This document shows, in pieces, positions 1 to 8,525 of a stretch of DNA of 64,000 nt (positions within the stretch are counted from its first letter, which is position 1; the number at the start of each line of letters is the position of its first letter). Where the stretch lies: NCBI GenBank assembly GCA_027079305.1, contig JALWVU010000055.1, forward strand, positions 248,001-312,000. Direction: 5' to 3'. Made by a program: the position numbers and the translations under genes. Source of the DNA: Aquificaceae bacterium. GTDB lineage: Bacteria; Aquificota; Aquificia; Aquificales; Aquificaceae. Under the pieces are notes generated by a model, which did not search any database, was not told the origin of the DNA, and worked only from the letters and a program-made list of their open reading frames with translations.

Positions 1-372
1 TATCAGAGAGTAAACGGAGATGTCCATGGCTATCTTGAAGCCCTCCCTCGTGGTGTCTATCACACCCTTCTTGAACTCCTCCTTGGGGGCGAAGGCTATG
101 GAGTGAACTATGATGTCCAGGGATCCCCAGTTCTTTTCAAGAAACTCTTTAAGAGCCTTTATCTCCTCGTCAGAGGAGACGTCACACTTGGTAGTGAGAT
201 CGGAGCCGAACTCCTTGGCTATCTCTTCGACCCTCTTCTTCAGCTTCTCGTTCGCGTAGGTGAAGGCGAGCTGGGCCCCCTCTCTGTGGAAGGACTTGGC
301 TATGCCGTAGGCTATGCTTCTTTCGTTGGCTACGCCGGTTATGAGAGCCTTCTTTCCCTCGAGAAGTCCCAT
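1..372 (-). CDS. fabI: Enoyl-ACP reductase FabI, 5' part (runs off left edge)
   Basis: NAD(P)H-dependent enoyl-[acyl-carrier-protein] reductase, the last reduction in each fatty-acid elongation cycle, cytoplasmic. Only the first 124 codons lie in the window; the C-terminal half with the catalytic Tyr and Lys is outside. The reading begins MGLLEGKKALITGVANERS, the FabI version of the Rossmann nucleotide loop (GVAxxxSIAxGIA), followed by LDIIVHSIAFAPKEE, the FabI strand and loop over the cofactor. The start ATG at 372 has AGGAGG six bases upstream. It is the last visible gene of a minus-strand run with the aldolase and TonB-like genes, 21 nt after the aldolase stop. The family call is secure from the N-terminal pattern alone. 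Confidence 0.93.
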   Translation of the reverse strand, partial: MGLLEGKKALITGVANERSIAYGIAKSFHREGAQLAFTYANEKLKKRVEEIAKEFGSDLTTKCDVSSDEEIKALKEFLEKNWGSLDIIVHSIAFAPKEEFKKGVIDTTREGFKIAMDISVYSLI

Positions 373-393
373 CCGATACCTCCTGTGTTTATC

Positions 394-1194
394 TCAACCG
401 TTTTCTAACACCTCAAGAGCCTCCTCTACGGTTCCGCCCTCGTGAACTATCTTGGCCATCGCCCTGACCATCAGGGCCGGATCCTTTGCCTGGAATATGT
501 TCCTGCCTATGGAGAGGCCCGAGGCCCCCGCCTTTATGGCTCCGTAGACCATCTCCAGAACGTCCCTCTCAGACTTCATCTTGGGACCGCCAGCTATGAC
601 CACGGGTATGGGACAGCCCTCGGTGGCGAGCCTGAAGCTCTCGGGATCACCCGAGTAGGGGACCTTCACTATGTCCGCTCCCAGCTCCGCCCCTATCCTC
701 GCACAGTGGGCCACTACCTTGGGATCATACTGGTTCTCTATCTTGGGTCCCCTTCCGTAGACCATGGCCAGAAGTGGTATCTGCCACTCCTCGCATGCTC
801 TCGAGACTATGCCGAAGTCCCTTAGCATTTCCCTCTCTAAGTCAGCTCCTATGTTAACGTGTATGGAGACAGCGTCCGCCCCCAGCTTTATGGCCTCCTC
901 AACGCTTCCCACCAGGACCTTGTCGTTCTTAGAGGGGGAAAGATCCGTGGAGGCGGAGAGGTGAACTATGAGACCTATGTCCCTTCCTCCTCCCCTGTGG
1001 CCCGCTCTGACCATACCCTTGTGGAGGACAACCGCGTTGGCACCACCTTCCGCCACCCTGTCTATGGCAAGCTTTATGTCCCTTATTCCCTCTATAGGAC
1101 CCGAACTCACACCGTGATCCATGGGGACGATTATGGTCCTCTTGGTGTTCCTGTTCATTATCCTTTCCATCCTGACCGCCTTACCTATTCCCAT
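394..1194 (-). CDS. DhnA-type class I aldolase / 2-amino-3,7-dideoxy-D-threo-hept-6-ulosonate synthase family
   Basis: 266-residue TIM-barrel Schiff-base aldolase of the DhnA/ADH-synthase family. Members are either archaeal-type class I fructose-bisphosphate aldolases or the transaldolase making the alternative 3-dehydroquinate precursor (MJ0400 type). Visible signatures are [13 protein letters not shown] near the N terminus (Asp26), VYGRGP (Tyr146, Arg148), IVKVPYSGD with the probable Schiff-base Lys177, and the phosphate loop IAGGPK near residue 200. Length matches the family (about 265-275). It starts 4 nt after the TonB-like gene and is followed by fabI. Sequence reading alone cannot separate FBP aldolase from ADH synthase; no partner dehydroquinate synthase II gene is in the window. 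Confidence 0.85.
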   Translation of the reverse strand: MGIGKAVRMERIMNRNTKRTIIVPMDHGVSSGPIEGIRDIKLAIDRVAEGGANAVVLHKGMVRAGHRGGGRDIGLIVHLSASTDLSPSKNDKVLVGSVEEAIKLGADAVSIHVNIGADLEREMLRDFGIVSRACEEWQIPLLAMVYGRGPKIENQYDPKVVAHCARIGAELGADIVKVPYSGDPESFRLATEGCPIPVVIAGGPKMKSERDVLEMVYGAIKAGASGLSIGRNIFQAKDPALMVRAMAKIVHEGGTVEEALEVLENG

Positions 1195-1198
1195 CTTA

Positions 1199-1894
1199 TC
1201 AACCTCCCTGGAAGCTGAAGGTTATCTCTCCCACCTGGACCTCCTGCTCCTGCACCTTCTCGAACCTTATGCCTCTTACAAAATTGAGCAGAGTATTATC
1301 TATATTAACACTTCCGCTCCTCTGAAGGAGGAGAGCCTTCACCACCCTGCCGTCCGGAGATACCCATATCCTTATTCTCACCCCGCTGGGGAACTCCGTG
1401 GATATGAGCTGAGGGAGGGGTGGAGTGTATACTATCCTCCTCGTCCCCCCCTTTATCCTGACCTGTTTACCCGTTACCACCGCGGAGATGCTTCCCACTT
1501 CCTTCTTTACCTTCTTCTCCTTCTTCTTAAGCCTGCTCTCTATCTTTTTCTCAAGCTCTGCGAGGACCGAAATGTCCTCTTCCTTTTGAACTGGAACCTT
1601 CACATCTCCTTTCTTGAAAGCGGAGCTCACCGTAGCTCCGGCCTTTCTTTTACTGGCTGAGCCTTTGCTCTTTTTGGCGACTGTTTTCTTGGCGGTGGCC
1701 TTTGCCTTTACCACAGAGCGGAGTTTTTTGGGCTTTTCCACCTTCAGTTCTCTTATCTCCACCCGGAGAGGGTAAAACTCGGGAACCTCTTGAACTTTAA
1801 CTATGAAGACCGTGGTGAGGAGCGAGAGGAGTATGAGGTTTATTAGAAGGGATATTGCCCAGTAAAGAATCTCTTCCACAGCGCTCTTGAGCAT
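1199..1894 (-). CDS. TonB-like energy-transducing protein
   Basis: 231-residue protein with TonB architecture. It has a short cytoplasmic N terminus, one membrane segment at about residues 11-32 ([16 protein letters not shown]), then a long Lys/Ala/Val-rich periplasmic linker (about 50-130) with little predicted structure. The C-terminal domain (about 155-231) reads [20 protein letters not shown] and ends in VRGIRFE, the beta-alpha-beta pattern of TonB/TolA C-terminal domains. The linker is rich in Lys rather than Pro, as in several thermophiles. It is divergent from gpsA with only 29 nt between starts and is followed 4 nt later by the aldolase. No exbB, exbD or receptor gene is visible, so its partner is unknown. 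Confidence 0.75.
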   Translation of the reverse strand: MLKSAVEEILYWAISLLINLILLSLLTTVFIVKVQEVPEFYPLRVEIRELKVEKPKKLRSVVKAKATAKKTVAKKSKGSASKRKAGATVSSAFKKGDVKVPVQKEEDISVLAELEKKIESRLKKKEKKVKKEVGSISAVVTGKQVRIKGGTRRIVYTPPLPQLISTEFPSGVRIRIWVSPDGRVVKALLLQRSGSVNIDNTLLNFVRGIRFEKVQEQEVQVGEITFSFQGG

Positions 1895-1914
1895 CCTGGT
1901 CCGAATAGTATAAT
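1887..1914 (+). promoter_or_regulatory. Sigma-70-type promoter of gpsA
   Basis: TTGAGC at 1887-1892, a 16-nt spacer and a perfect TATAAT at 1909-1914. The gpsA ATG begins only 9 nt after the -10 box, so transcription would start within a few bases of the start codon (leaderless or nearly so). The promoter lies between the divergent tonB-like and gpsA starts, overlapping the first tonB-like codons. Confidence 0.6.
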
Positions 1915-1923
1915 CCTAACACC

Positions 1924-2901
1924 ATGGAGTTCGGAATCCTTGGAGGAGGCAGATGGGGAACCGCCTTGGGACTTCACCTCTCGAGGCTCGGCCACAGGAT
2001 TCTCATCTACGACATAAACGAGGAAGCTGTCAGGAGCATAAACGAAGGTAGACACCCGTATATGCCCGATATAAACCTCCCTGAAGGCATGAGGGCTACA
2101 ACCGATCTCGCGGAGATGGAAAATTTTGAAAACCTCCTCTGCGCCTTGCCCGTCCAGAGGGTCAGGGAAGTTTTCTCCAGGCTCAAGGTAAGGGACAGGG
2201 TAATAAACGCCTCGAAGGGTATAGAGATAGGGACCTTCAAGAGGGTAAGCGAGATAGTGGCGGAGCTTCATCCGGGGGCGAGGGTCTTTGCCTTGTCCGG
2301 TCCTTCCTTTGCGGAGGAAGTGTCCAAGGGACTTCCCACAGCGGTGGTTCTGGCTTACCGGGGCGATGAGGAAGAGGCAAAAGAGCTTCAGAGGGTCCTC
2401 ATAAACGAGAACTTCAGAGTATACCTTAGCAGGGACCTGGTAGGCGTGGAGCTGGGGGGAGCTTTAAAGAATGTTATAGCTATAGCCTGCGGTATCTCGG
2501 ACGGCCTCGGTTTTGGACACAACGCGAGGGCTGCGTTGATAACCAGAGGCCTTGCGGAGATGACTAGGATAGGGGTTAGACTCGGGGCGAGAAAGGAAAC
2601 CTTCTTCGGCCTGTCGGGAGCGGGTGATCTGATACTTACCGCCACGTCGGATCTTTCGAGAAACAGGACCTTCGGTCTCTTGCTCGGAGAGGGGCATTCC
2701 CCAGAAGAGGCTCTCGAAAAGATAGGCCAGGTTGTAGAGGGAGTTAAGACTGTGGAAGCCCTGAGGGAGCTTACAACCAGGGAGGGTATATACGCACCCA
2801 TAACGGAGGCTGTCTACAGGGTAGTCATTCGGAGGGAGGATCTGAAGAAGGTTCTGAAGGAGATGCTTCTTCGCATTCCGGGGGAGGAGTTTCTTCTATG
2901 A
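1924..2901 (+). CDS. gpsA: Glycerol-3-phosphate dehydrogenase [NAD(P)+]
   Basis: 325-residue GpsA, reducing dihydroxyacetone phosphate to sn-glycerol 3-phosphate for phospholipid synthesis. The N-terminal Rossmann loop is [17 protein letters not shown]. The central part has the typical [11 protein letters not shown] motif. The catalytic region reads [23 protein letters not shown] with the conserved Lys, then [16 protein letters not shown] and [11 protein letters not shown]. Length is normal for the family. The ATG at 1924 follows a TATAAT box by 9 nt with no clear Shine-Dalgarno, so leaderless translation is likely. The last 77 nt overlap, on the other strand, a small possible zinc-ribbon gene. 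Confidence 0.97.
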   Translation: MEFGILGGGRWGTALGLHLSRLGHRILIYDINEEAVRSINEGRHPYMPDINLPEGMRATTDLAEMENFENLLCALPVQRVREVFSRLKVRDRVINASKGIEIGTFKRVSEIVAELHPGARVFALSGPSFAEEVSKGLPTAVVLAYRGDEEEAKELQRVLINENFRVYLSRDLVGVELGGALKNVIAIACGISDGLGFGHNARAALITRGLAEMTRIGVRLGARKETFFGLSGAGDLILTATSDLSRNRTFGLLLGEGHSPEEALEKIGQVVEGVKTVEALRELTTREGIYAPITEAVYRVVIRREDLKKVLKEMLLRIPGEEFLL

Positions 2902-3007
2902 GCTCTCCGTAGTAGTAATACTCACCGCACCTGTCACACCTGAATATGCCCCCGCCACAGCACTCGATTATCTCGAGAACATAACCGCAGGAGGGACAGG
3001 TTTCCAT
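2825..3007 (-). CDS. Possible small zinc-ribbon protein
   Basis: 60-residue reading frame beginning [12 protein letters not shown] and continuing [19 protein letters not shown], a CPxCG...CxxCG zinc-ribbon arrangement. The acidic, Pro/Ser-rich tail lies opposite the 3' end of gpsA. On its own strand a TATAAT stands 11 nt before the ATG, as for several other genes in this window. The cysteine part (codons 1-36) lies entirely in the 127-nt space between gpsA and the next gene, which argues that it is not merely a shadow frame. No function can be assigned; a small metal-binding or DNA-binding protein is the most that can be said. Confidence 0.5.
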   Translation of the reverse strand: METCPSCGYVLEIIECCGGGIFRCDRCGEYYYYGELIEETPPPECEEASPSEPSSDPPSE

Positions 3008-3028
3008 GCCGAATTAGAATTATAAGCG

Positions 3029-4042
3029 ATGTATGAGGAGCCCAAAAGACTCACCCGGAGGGTTTTAAAGATAACCGGCTTTTACATAGGAGTTCTTTTA
3101 CTATCGAGCTGGATCTTCGCCTACATGGAGAACTGGAGCTTTTTTGAGGCTCTGTATCAGATAGTGATAACAGTTTCCACGGTTGGATTTGCGGAGATAA
3201 GGGAGGTTAGCGATCTGGGGCGGGCATACCTTATGGGTATGATCGTTTTCCAGACAGGCTTCTTCGTATACGTGGCTTCCCAGATAGCCTACCTTGTGGC
3301 GGAGGGAAAGCTCCTGGAAATCCTTAGATATAGGAGGTTGGTGAAGATGCTCGAGAAGATCAGAGGACACACCATAGTTATAGGCCTCGGCAGGACGGGT
3401 GTGGCCATAGCAGAGACCCTCATAAGCTTAGGGGAAAAGGTGGTTGCCATAGATACCGATCCAGAGAGGATAGAGTCCTTCAAAGGCAGGTTTCCCGGAG
3501 TCCCTGTTATAGAAGGAGATGCAAAGGACGAAGGGATTCTCGAACTTGCCAAGATAAGGGAGGCAAAGAGGCTCTTCGTGAACACATCCTCCGACAGCGA
3601 GAACGTCTTTATAGTGGTTACAGCCAGGGGCATGAATCCGGACCTTTTTATATCCTCGAGGGTGGTGGACGTAGAGAACGAACCCAAGCTAAAGCGGGCG
3701 GGGGCGGATCAGACCTTCGTGCCCGAGAGCTTCAGCGGTAGGTCGGTGGCCCTTTCTATACTAAAGCCCGAAGTTTCTCGGTTCCTTACGGAGGTCCTCC
3801 TTTCAGAGGAATCCCCATACACCATAGAGGAGGTCGAGGTGGGGGAGAGTTCACCGATCAGGGGAAGGTCGCTGAGGGACTTTTTCAACGAGGAAGTCTT
3901 CGGAATACTACTCGCTATAGTGAGGGAGGGAAAGTTGATAGTCAGCCCGCAGAGGGATACAAAAGTGGAGGTAGGAGACAAGCTCATAGTCCTCGGTAGT
4001 CTCGAACAGGTAGAGAACCTCATAAGTGCGGTGGAATCTTAA
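3029..4042 (+). CDS. Two-TM potassium channel with cytoplasmic RCK (TrkA-N/TrkA-C) domain
   Basis: 337-residue MthK-like ion channel: TM1 about residues 15-31, pore helix and filter 40-56, TM2 67-92. A Rossmann RCK-N domain begins at HTIVIGLGRTGVAIAETL (about 114-130) and a TrkA-C domain covers about 255-335 (EVEVGESSPIRGRSLRDF, then VGDKLIVLGS). The filter reads TVSTVGFAEI, so the usual TVGYGD is TVGFAE, with Ala in place of the second filter Gly and Glu in place of Asp. There is one probable -10-like TTATAA just before the ATG. The gene ends by sharing four bases (TTAA) with the convergent HDOD gene. The family call is safe; ion selectivity is not proven. Confidence 0.85.
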   Translation: MYEEPKRLTRRVLKITGFYIGVLLLSSWIFAYMENWSFFEALYQIVITVSTVGFAEIREVSDLGRAYLMGMIVFQTGFFVYVASQIAYLVAEGKLLEILRYRRLVKMLEKIRGHTIVIGLGRTGVAIAETLISLGEKVVAIDTDPERIESFKGRFPGVPVIEGDAKDEGILELAKIREAKRLFVNTSSDSENVFIVVTARGMNPDLFISSRVVDVENEPKLKRAGADQTFVPESFSGRSVALSILKPEVSRFLTEVLLSEESPYTIEEVEVGESSPIRGRSLRDFFNEEVFGILLAIVREGKLIVSPQRDTKVEVGDKLIVLGSLEQVENLISAVES

Positions 4043-5205
4043 GAGAGTAGTGTGGAGATGTTCTCCTCCGCATACTTGAGATTCTTTTCCTTAAAGGCTT
4101 CTGGATCTATCCCCAAAGACCTGAGATAGTCTTCAAGCTCATCCGTCTCAAGTAGATCGAGAATCTTAAGGATCCTCTTCAGACTTTCCTCTTCGTAAAG
4201 CTTAACTATCTCCTCGGGGAGCTGGAGAGATTGAAAGAGAACTTGGGGTCTCACACCGAAGGCCTCCGGCATCTTATAGAACAGTCCGAGTAGGAATAGC
4301 TTGTCCTTGGGCACATTGTCCACATACTTGTGAAGACTCTCCAGAAGGAAGGCGTTAAAGAGCATCCTTTTTATGAACTCCAGGAAGGACGGATCCTGAC
4401 CGAAGAACTGGGACATCCAGACCGCTATGAGGAATTTCTTCAAATTCTCGAGTCCCAGGTAGTTTATAGCTGAGGTGATAGACTCTATCTCCTTCCTGTG
4501 AGGGAACAGGGGAGAGTTTACATACTGGAGGAGCTTGGTAACGAGGGCGGGATCACCCTTGATCGTCTCCGCAAGCTCGTCTATGGAGGGATCCTCTGAA
4601 ATCATAGATATAAGCTTGGAGACCGCCGCCTGAGTGTGTCTGAGAGAGTTCACTATAAGAACATCCTCGAACTCTCCCTCGCAGATGAAGTCGTAATCCT
4701 GAGGAGGGAACTCTCCGCAGGCTATCAGTAGCTTTCCGTCCACCCTCGGATAGGACTCATATCCGTAGACGTAGGTTATGAACTCGTCAAACTCCTTAAC
4801 GAAGTCAGGTTCCACACCCAACAGGTCCTCGTGGATTGAGAACAGAAATCCGTTAGAAGTGTAGTAGTCGAACAGCTCCCTTAGCATGCTCCTGTGCTTG
4901 GCTGTCAGGGCTTTTCGTGGAGGTAGCAGGTTAAGTATGAACTTGGTGCCATCGAGTATGTCCAGCAAAGATCGTGACACTATCATGTCCACAGGAACCT
5001 CTATAAGGCCCCTCCTGTTCCCGAGGAGCTGTTTTTCCATTTCAGGAGAGTAGTTGGCGGTAAAGTGAAGTATCAGAGACTCCCTGCTCACAGGTTCCCT
5101 TTCATCCTCCCACCTGTCCACCCATAGACGGAAGAAGGCTATGTCTCCCTCTGAGTTCCTCACGTTCATGCGCTTGAATATGAACGAGCTAAGTTTCATT
5201 CCCAT
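4039..5205 (-). CDS. HDOD-domain signalling protein with degenerate EAL-like N terminus (YuxH-type)
   Basis: 388 residues. The C-terminal half (about 185-360) is an HDOD domain: SLRHTQAAVSKLISMISEDP, KGDPALVTKLLQYVNSP and ITSAINYLGLENLKKFL. The N-terminal half (about 1-180) has the layout of a YuxH-type EAL domain but no intact EAL catalytic motifs, so it is probably non-catalytic and may bind a nucleotide or a partner. HDOD proteins usually act in signalling and secretion/motility control. The first ATG (5205) lies inside the end of rsgA; a second ATG two codons later (5199) is equally possible. It is the last gene of the proA-rpoN-...-rsgA run. Confidence 0.8.
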   Translation of the reverse strand: MGMKLSSFIFKRMNVRNSEGDIAFFRLWVDRWEDEREPVSRESLILHFTANYSPEMEKQLLGNRRGLIEVPVDMIVSRSLLDILDGTKFILNLLPPRKALTAKHRSMLRELFDYYTSNGFLFSIHEDLLGVEPDFVKEFDEFITYVYGYESYPRVDGKLLIACGEFPPQDYDFICEGEFEDVLIVNSLRHTQAAVSKLISMISEDPSIDELAETIKGDPALVTKLLQYVNSPLFPHRKEIESITSAINYLGLENLKKFLIAVWMSQFFGQDPSFLEFIKRMLFNAFLLESLHKYVDNVPKDKLFLLGLFYKMPEAFGVRPQVLFQSLQLPEEIVKLYEEESLKRILKILDLLETDELEDYLRSLGIDPEAFKEKNLKYAEENISTLLS

Positions 5206-6088
5206 CGCACAGCTCCTTCAGATCCGGTATGTATTCCTTAATAGTTTTAAGATAGCTCTTGTATCTTTCGCAACTAATCTCTCCTCTCTTGAGAGCCTCT
5301 CTGACCTCACAGCCCGGTTCGCTGAGGTGCATGCAGTCCGGATACCTGCACTCGTATCTAAGGAACTCCCTGTAGTAGTTCCTTACGTCCCTCTTCCTGA
5401 CGAACTGGAGGGCGTCCACCTTGGAAAAGCCCGGAGTATCCCCGATAAAAGAACCTTCCCCGAAGGGAAGGAGCTTCACACCCGTGGTTGTGTGCCTGCC
5501 CCTCTCGGTCTTTTCGCTCACCTCTCCTACCCTAAGCTCCTCACCAGTGAGTTGTTTCAGGATAGAGCTTTTTCCCACACCTGAGGGCCCAGCGAGTATG
5601 CATATCTCCCCCTTCACCAGATCCTTTACCTTCTCCAGCCCCTCTCCCGTCCTTGCGCTCACGTGAACCACGTCGTAGCCAGCCTCCGCGTATATACCGG
5701 TCCACTTTTTTAGTTCCTTTAGCCCTTCCTCGTCCAGCAGGTCCACCTTGTTGAAGAGGATAACGGGCTCACAGCCAACGTGATCGTAGACCACGAGCAG
5801 GTTGTCGAGAAGGTGGTTGTCGAACTCGGGCTTTTGAATTGTCATAACGCATATGACCCTGTCCACGTTGGCTATGGGGGGCCTTATAAGAACATTCTTC
5901 CTCTCCTCTACCTCCTCTATGGCAAAGGTGCCGGGATCCACCATCTTTCCCCTTACGTAGTCCCCGGCGTGGATCCTCGTCTTCTTCAGAACCTTACCTC
6001 TGGGGATACCCCTCACATACACGTCTTTATCGAACAGATATACCCTTATCAGCTGGGCGACCCTCTCTACTACCAGACCCCTCTCCAT
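5189..6088 (-). CDS. rsgA: Ribosome small subunit-dependent GTPase A
   Basis: 299-residue circularly permuted GTPase that assists late 30S ribosomal subunit maturation. It has an N-terminal OB-fold (about 1-65). The G motifs come in permuted order: NKVD (G4), then the P-loop GPSGVGKSS (G1), then the switch (ERGRHTTTG) and DTPG (G3). The C-terminal zinc site reads CRYPDCMHLSEPGCEV, the C-x4-C-x-H-x5-C pattern of the family. Start and stop touch the neighbours: the start is one base after the peptidase stop, and the last 17 nt overlap the HDOD gene, so translation is coupled. Length is normal. Confidence 0.96.
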   Translation of the reverse strand: MERGLVVERVAQLIRVYLFDKDVYVRGIPRGKVLKKTRIHAGDYVRGKMVDPGTFAIEEVEERKNVLIRPPIANVDRVICVMTIQKPEFDNHLLDNLLVVYDHVGCEPVILFNKVDLLDEEGLKELKKWTGIYAEAGYDVVHVSARTGEGLEKVKDLVKGEICILAGPSGVGKSSILKQLTGEELRVGEVSEKTERGRHTTTGVKLLPFGEGSFIGDTPGFSKVDALQFVRKRDVRNYYREFLRYECRYPDCMHLSEPGCEVREALKRGEISCERYKSYLKTIKEYIPDLKELCDGNET

Positions 6089-6089
6089 A

Positions 6090-7154
6090 TCAGATGCTCA
6101 CCAGATCGAGACTTACGGAGGAGAGGGGCTCCCCCACGCCGTTCACTACCGCCACTATGTTTTCGAGCCTCACCCCGAACTTCCCCGGAAGGTATATGCC
6201 CGGCTCTATGGTAAAGACCATGCCCTCTTCTATCACCACGTCCGCGTCCTCCCCTTTATAGTAAACCCTGGGATACTCGTGGATTTCAACACCCACACCG
6301 TGGCCCGTGGTGTGGACGAAGAACTTCCCGTAGCGCTTTCTCTTTATGTAATCCCTCGCGGCCTTGTCCACATCTCCCAACCTGTTCCCCACCTTCACCT
6401 TTTCGAGAGCAAAGAGGTGCGCGTCCCGAACTATGTTGTAGACTTTGATGAACTCCTTATCGGGCCTTCCCATGTAGAATGTTCTCGTGAAGTCCGTGCA
6501 GTATCCCTTCCACACAAGACCCATGTCCACGAGGACGGGAGAGTTATGCTCTATCTTTCTCTCCGAGGTCTCCCAGTGGGGGATCGCGCTTCCTTCTCCG
6601 GAGGCCACTATGGCGGGGAAGCTCTCTCCGCTCCCTCCCTGCTCGAATATCCTGCTCACTATAAAGCCCCTGACCTCCAGCTCGGTCATGCCGGGTCTAA
6701 CGAAGCTGAGAAGCTCCCTGTATATGGAGTCGCTCTTCTTTACCCCTTCCCTCATGATCTCTATCTCTTCCTTGGTCTTTATGGCCCTTATCTCCTTAAG
6801 GAAGTTGGAGTATCCCCTCCACTTTATCTTCGTGCTTCTGAGATGTTTTCTGAGCTCACAGCTCACCCTGTCGCTCTCGAAGCCAACCCTTATGAGGCCC
6901 TTTTCTCTTAGGAACCTCTTGAGGAAGCGGATAGCCCTCCCCTTTATGAGGACCACCTCCCAGTCTTTGAGCTGGCTTTTTGCCCTCTCGTAGTATCTGC
7001 CGTCGGTGAGGAGGTATTTGGAGTCGGGGGTTATTACCGCGTAGGCGTGGGTGGAGCTAAAGCCCGAGAGGTAGAATACATTGGCCCTCGAGCTGAAGAG
7101 GAAGGCATCGAGACCTTCTTTCTCTATGAGCTTCTGGACTTCCCTTAGCTTCAT
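6090..7154 (-). CDS. Xaa-Pro dipeptidase/aminopeptidase (M24B)
   Basis: 354-residue pita-bread metallopeptidase cleaving X-Pro bonds. It has an N-terminal creatinase-like domain (1-125) and a catalytic domain with the M24 metal ligands: LVDMGLVWKGYCTDFTRTF (two Asp), HTTGHGVGVEIHEYP (His), FTIEPGIYLPG (Glu) and VRLENIV (Glu). All five ligands are present, so it should be active, probably with Mn or Co. Length fits PepQ/YpdF rather than the longer E. coli PepP. Upstream are two tiny ORFs and rpoN; downstream the stop and the rsgA start are one base apart. Confidence 0.93.
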   Translation of the reverse strand: MKLREVQKLIEKEGLDAFLFSSRANVFYLSGFSSTHAYAVITPDSKYLLTDGRYYERAKSQLKDWEVVLIKGRAIRFLKRFLREKGLIRVGFESDRVSCELRKHLRSTKIKWRGYSNFLKEIRAIKTKEEIEIMREGVKKSDSIYRELLSFVRPGMTELEVRGFIVSRIFEQGGSGESFPAIVASGEGSAIPHWETSERKIEHNSPVLVDMGLVWKGYCTDFTRTFYMGRPDKEFIKVYNIVRDAHLFALEKVKVGNRLGDVDKAARDYIKRKRYGKFFVHTTGHGVGVEIHEYPRVYYKGEDADVVIEEGMVFTIEPGIYLPGKFGVRLENIVAVVNGVGEPLSSVSLDLVSI

Positions 7155-7160
7155 AGCCCC

Positions 7161-7268
7161 TTACTTGATAGCTTCTTTCCTGTGGGCTGGTCTGGTAAAG
7201 AGGACCACAAATAGGCCCATAATAAGTAGCACCACGATTACCGAAAGAACGCCCACTTCAGGACTCAT
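7161..7268 (-). CDS. Small single-pass membrane peptide (35 aa), unknown
   Basis: A 35-codon frame starting MSPEVGVLSVIVVLLIMGLF and ending with basic residues (RPAHRKEAIK). It has one hydrophobic stretch of about 20 residues followed by positive charges, so it is probably an inner-membrane peptide with its C terminus inside. The ATG at 7268 has a strong GGAGG five bases upstream. It overlaps the preceding tiny ORF by 11 nt and stops 6 nt before the peptidase start, and so fills the rpoN-to-peptidase gap. I do not recognise the family. A strong ribosome site plus good membrane topology argue that it is expressed. Confidence 0.55.
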   Translation of the reverse strand: MSPEVGVLSVIVVLLIMGLFVVLFTRPAHRKEAIK

Positions 7269-7332
7269 CATCACCTCCAGCGTTTAAAAAGTAAACTCCT
7301 AAGGCGAAGAAGACAATGGCTGAAAGCCTCAT
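7258..7332 (-). CDS. Tiny hydrophobic ORF (24 aa) overlapping rpoN stop, unknown
   Basis: A 24-codon frame, MRLSAIVFFALGVYFLNAGG followed by DDES. Its ATG overlaps the rpoN stop (ATGA arrangement) and its end overlaps the next tiny ORF. The first 18 residues are hydrophobic, either a membrane anchor or a signal-like segment. Its last codons form the GGAGGTGATG that serves as ribosome site for the next ORF, so it may simply be a coupling leader peptide. No family is recognised; being real rests on the overlap geometry only. Confidence 0.35.
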   Translation of the reverse strand: MRLSAIVFFALGVYFLNAGGDDES

Positions 7333-8525
7333 CTCACCCTCCTCTCCCTCGAGGATGGTATGCCCAGCATCTCCCTGTATTTTGCCACGGTCCTCCTTGC
7401 CACGCTGTATCCCCTGCTCTGGAGGATTCTGGCTATCTCCTCGTCGCTGAGGGGTTTCATCTTGTCCTCCTCCTCTACGATCTTCCTAATCTCCCTCATG
7501 AGCTCCTCCTGGGATATGCCTCCCACCGTCTCCCTCACGAAGAAGAACCTGAAGGGGTAGGTCCCCTGGGGAGTCTTTACGTATTTGGAGTTTATGAGCC
7601 TGCTTACGGTGGACTCGCTTATGCCGAGCCTCTCCGCCACATCCTTAACCATCAGGCTCTTCAGGTTCCCCTCCCCCTTCAGGAAATCCTCCTGAGTCTC
7701 TATTATCAGATCCAGGATCTTTCTCAGGTTCTCCCTCCTTATGGAGAGTATCTTCTTGAAGTTCTCCAGCCTCTCTAAGTATTCTTTCAGAAACTCCCTC
7801 GCCTCCCCCTTCGCCCTGCGGACCATCTCCATGTATCTTAGGTTCGGTCTTATGTCTATGAGCTCCTCGTATATGTAGCCCACCAGCTCCCCGTCGTCGA
7901 GCTCTATCACCGCGTCCACCTTCGAAACCCTCGGAGCGCTGACGGGCTCCTCGATCGGAGATCGCCTCAGGTGGGAGAGCCTTTTCCTGGCTTCATCGCT
8001 AATTCTCTCTCCCCTGATGGCCTTCTCAAGCTCCTCAAGAAGATTTGGTTCCTCCGGGTAAAGTTCCTTCAGCTGGATCTTCGCAAACTCGAAAAAGTCT
8101 TTTGAACACACACCCACGGGTTCAAGGCCCATCACGAACTCCCTTATGTCCTCCACGTATTCGGGAGAAACACCGAACTTGTCCGCAATCCTGAGTATAT
8201 CCCCTCTGAAGAAACCTCTCCCGTCCACGTTCGAGAGGAGCTCTAAGGCTATCTCAAGGTCGAGACCCTCCAGTTCCGCTTTAAGGTTCCTCTCCAAAAC
8301 CTCTAAGGGGTGTGCCTTGTAAACCGGTTCGGGGAGTCTTCTCTCCTCGAACAGCTCTACCGCCTTTCTTGAAACGCATATCTCCTCTATGAAGGGGTTG
8401 GACTCCTTCTCTTCCTTGAGAACCTGCTCCAGTTCCTGAACCGGATAGAGGAGGACCTCTACCTGGTTTTTAAGGAGGAGGTTTAGGTTTACCTTCAGCC
8501 TGAGCTGGAGCTCGTTCCTCAGCAT
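7329..8525 (-). CDS. rpoN: RNA polymerase sigma-54 factor
   Basis: 398-residue sigma-54, which directs RNA polymerase to GG/GC (-24/-12) promoters and needs an AAA+ activator. Region I is at the N terminus (LRLKVNLNLLLKNQVEVLLYPVQELEQVL). The core-binding domain covers about 60-200. The C-terminal DNA-binding part carries the HTH (MVKDVAERLGISESTVSRLIN) and the RpoN box ARRTVAKYREMLGIPSS, which reads the -24 element. It is a little shorter than the enterobacterial protein (about 477), mostly through a reduced acidic region II. Its ATG overlaps the proA stop (TAATG). A matching sigma-54 promoter and activator lie at 19903 and 21106. Confidence 0.96.
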   Translation of the reverse strand: MLRNELQLRLKVNLNLLLKNQVEVLLYPVQELEQVLKEEKESNPFIEEICVSRKAVELFEERRLPEPVYKAHPLEVLERNLKAELEGLDLEIALELLSNVDGRGFFRGDILRIADKFGVSPEYVEDIREFVMGLEPVGVCSKDFFEFAKIQLKELYPEEPNLLEELEKAIRGERISDEARKRLSHLRRSPIEEPVSAPRVSKVDAVIELDDGELVGYIYEELIDIRPNLRYMEMVRRAKGEAREFLKEYLERLENFKKILSIRRENLRKILDLIIETQEDFLKGEGNLKSLMVKDVAERLGISESTVSRLINSKYVKTPQGTYPFRFFFVRETVGGISQEELMREIRKIVEEEDKMKPLSDEEIARILQSRGYSVARRTVAKYREMLGIPSSRERRVR

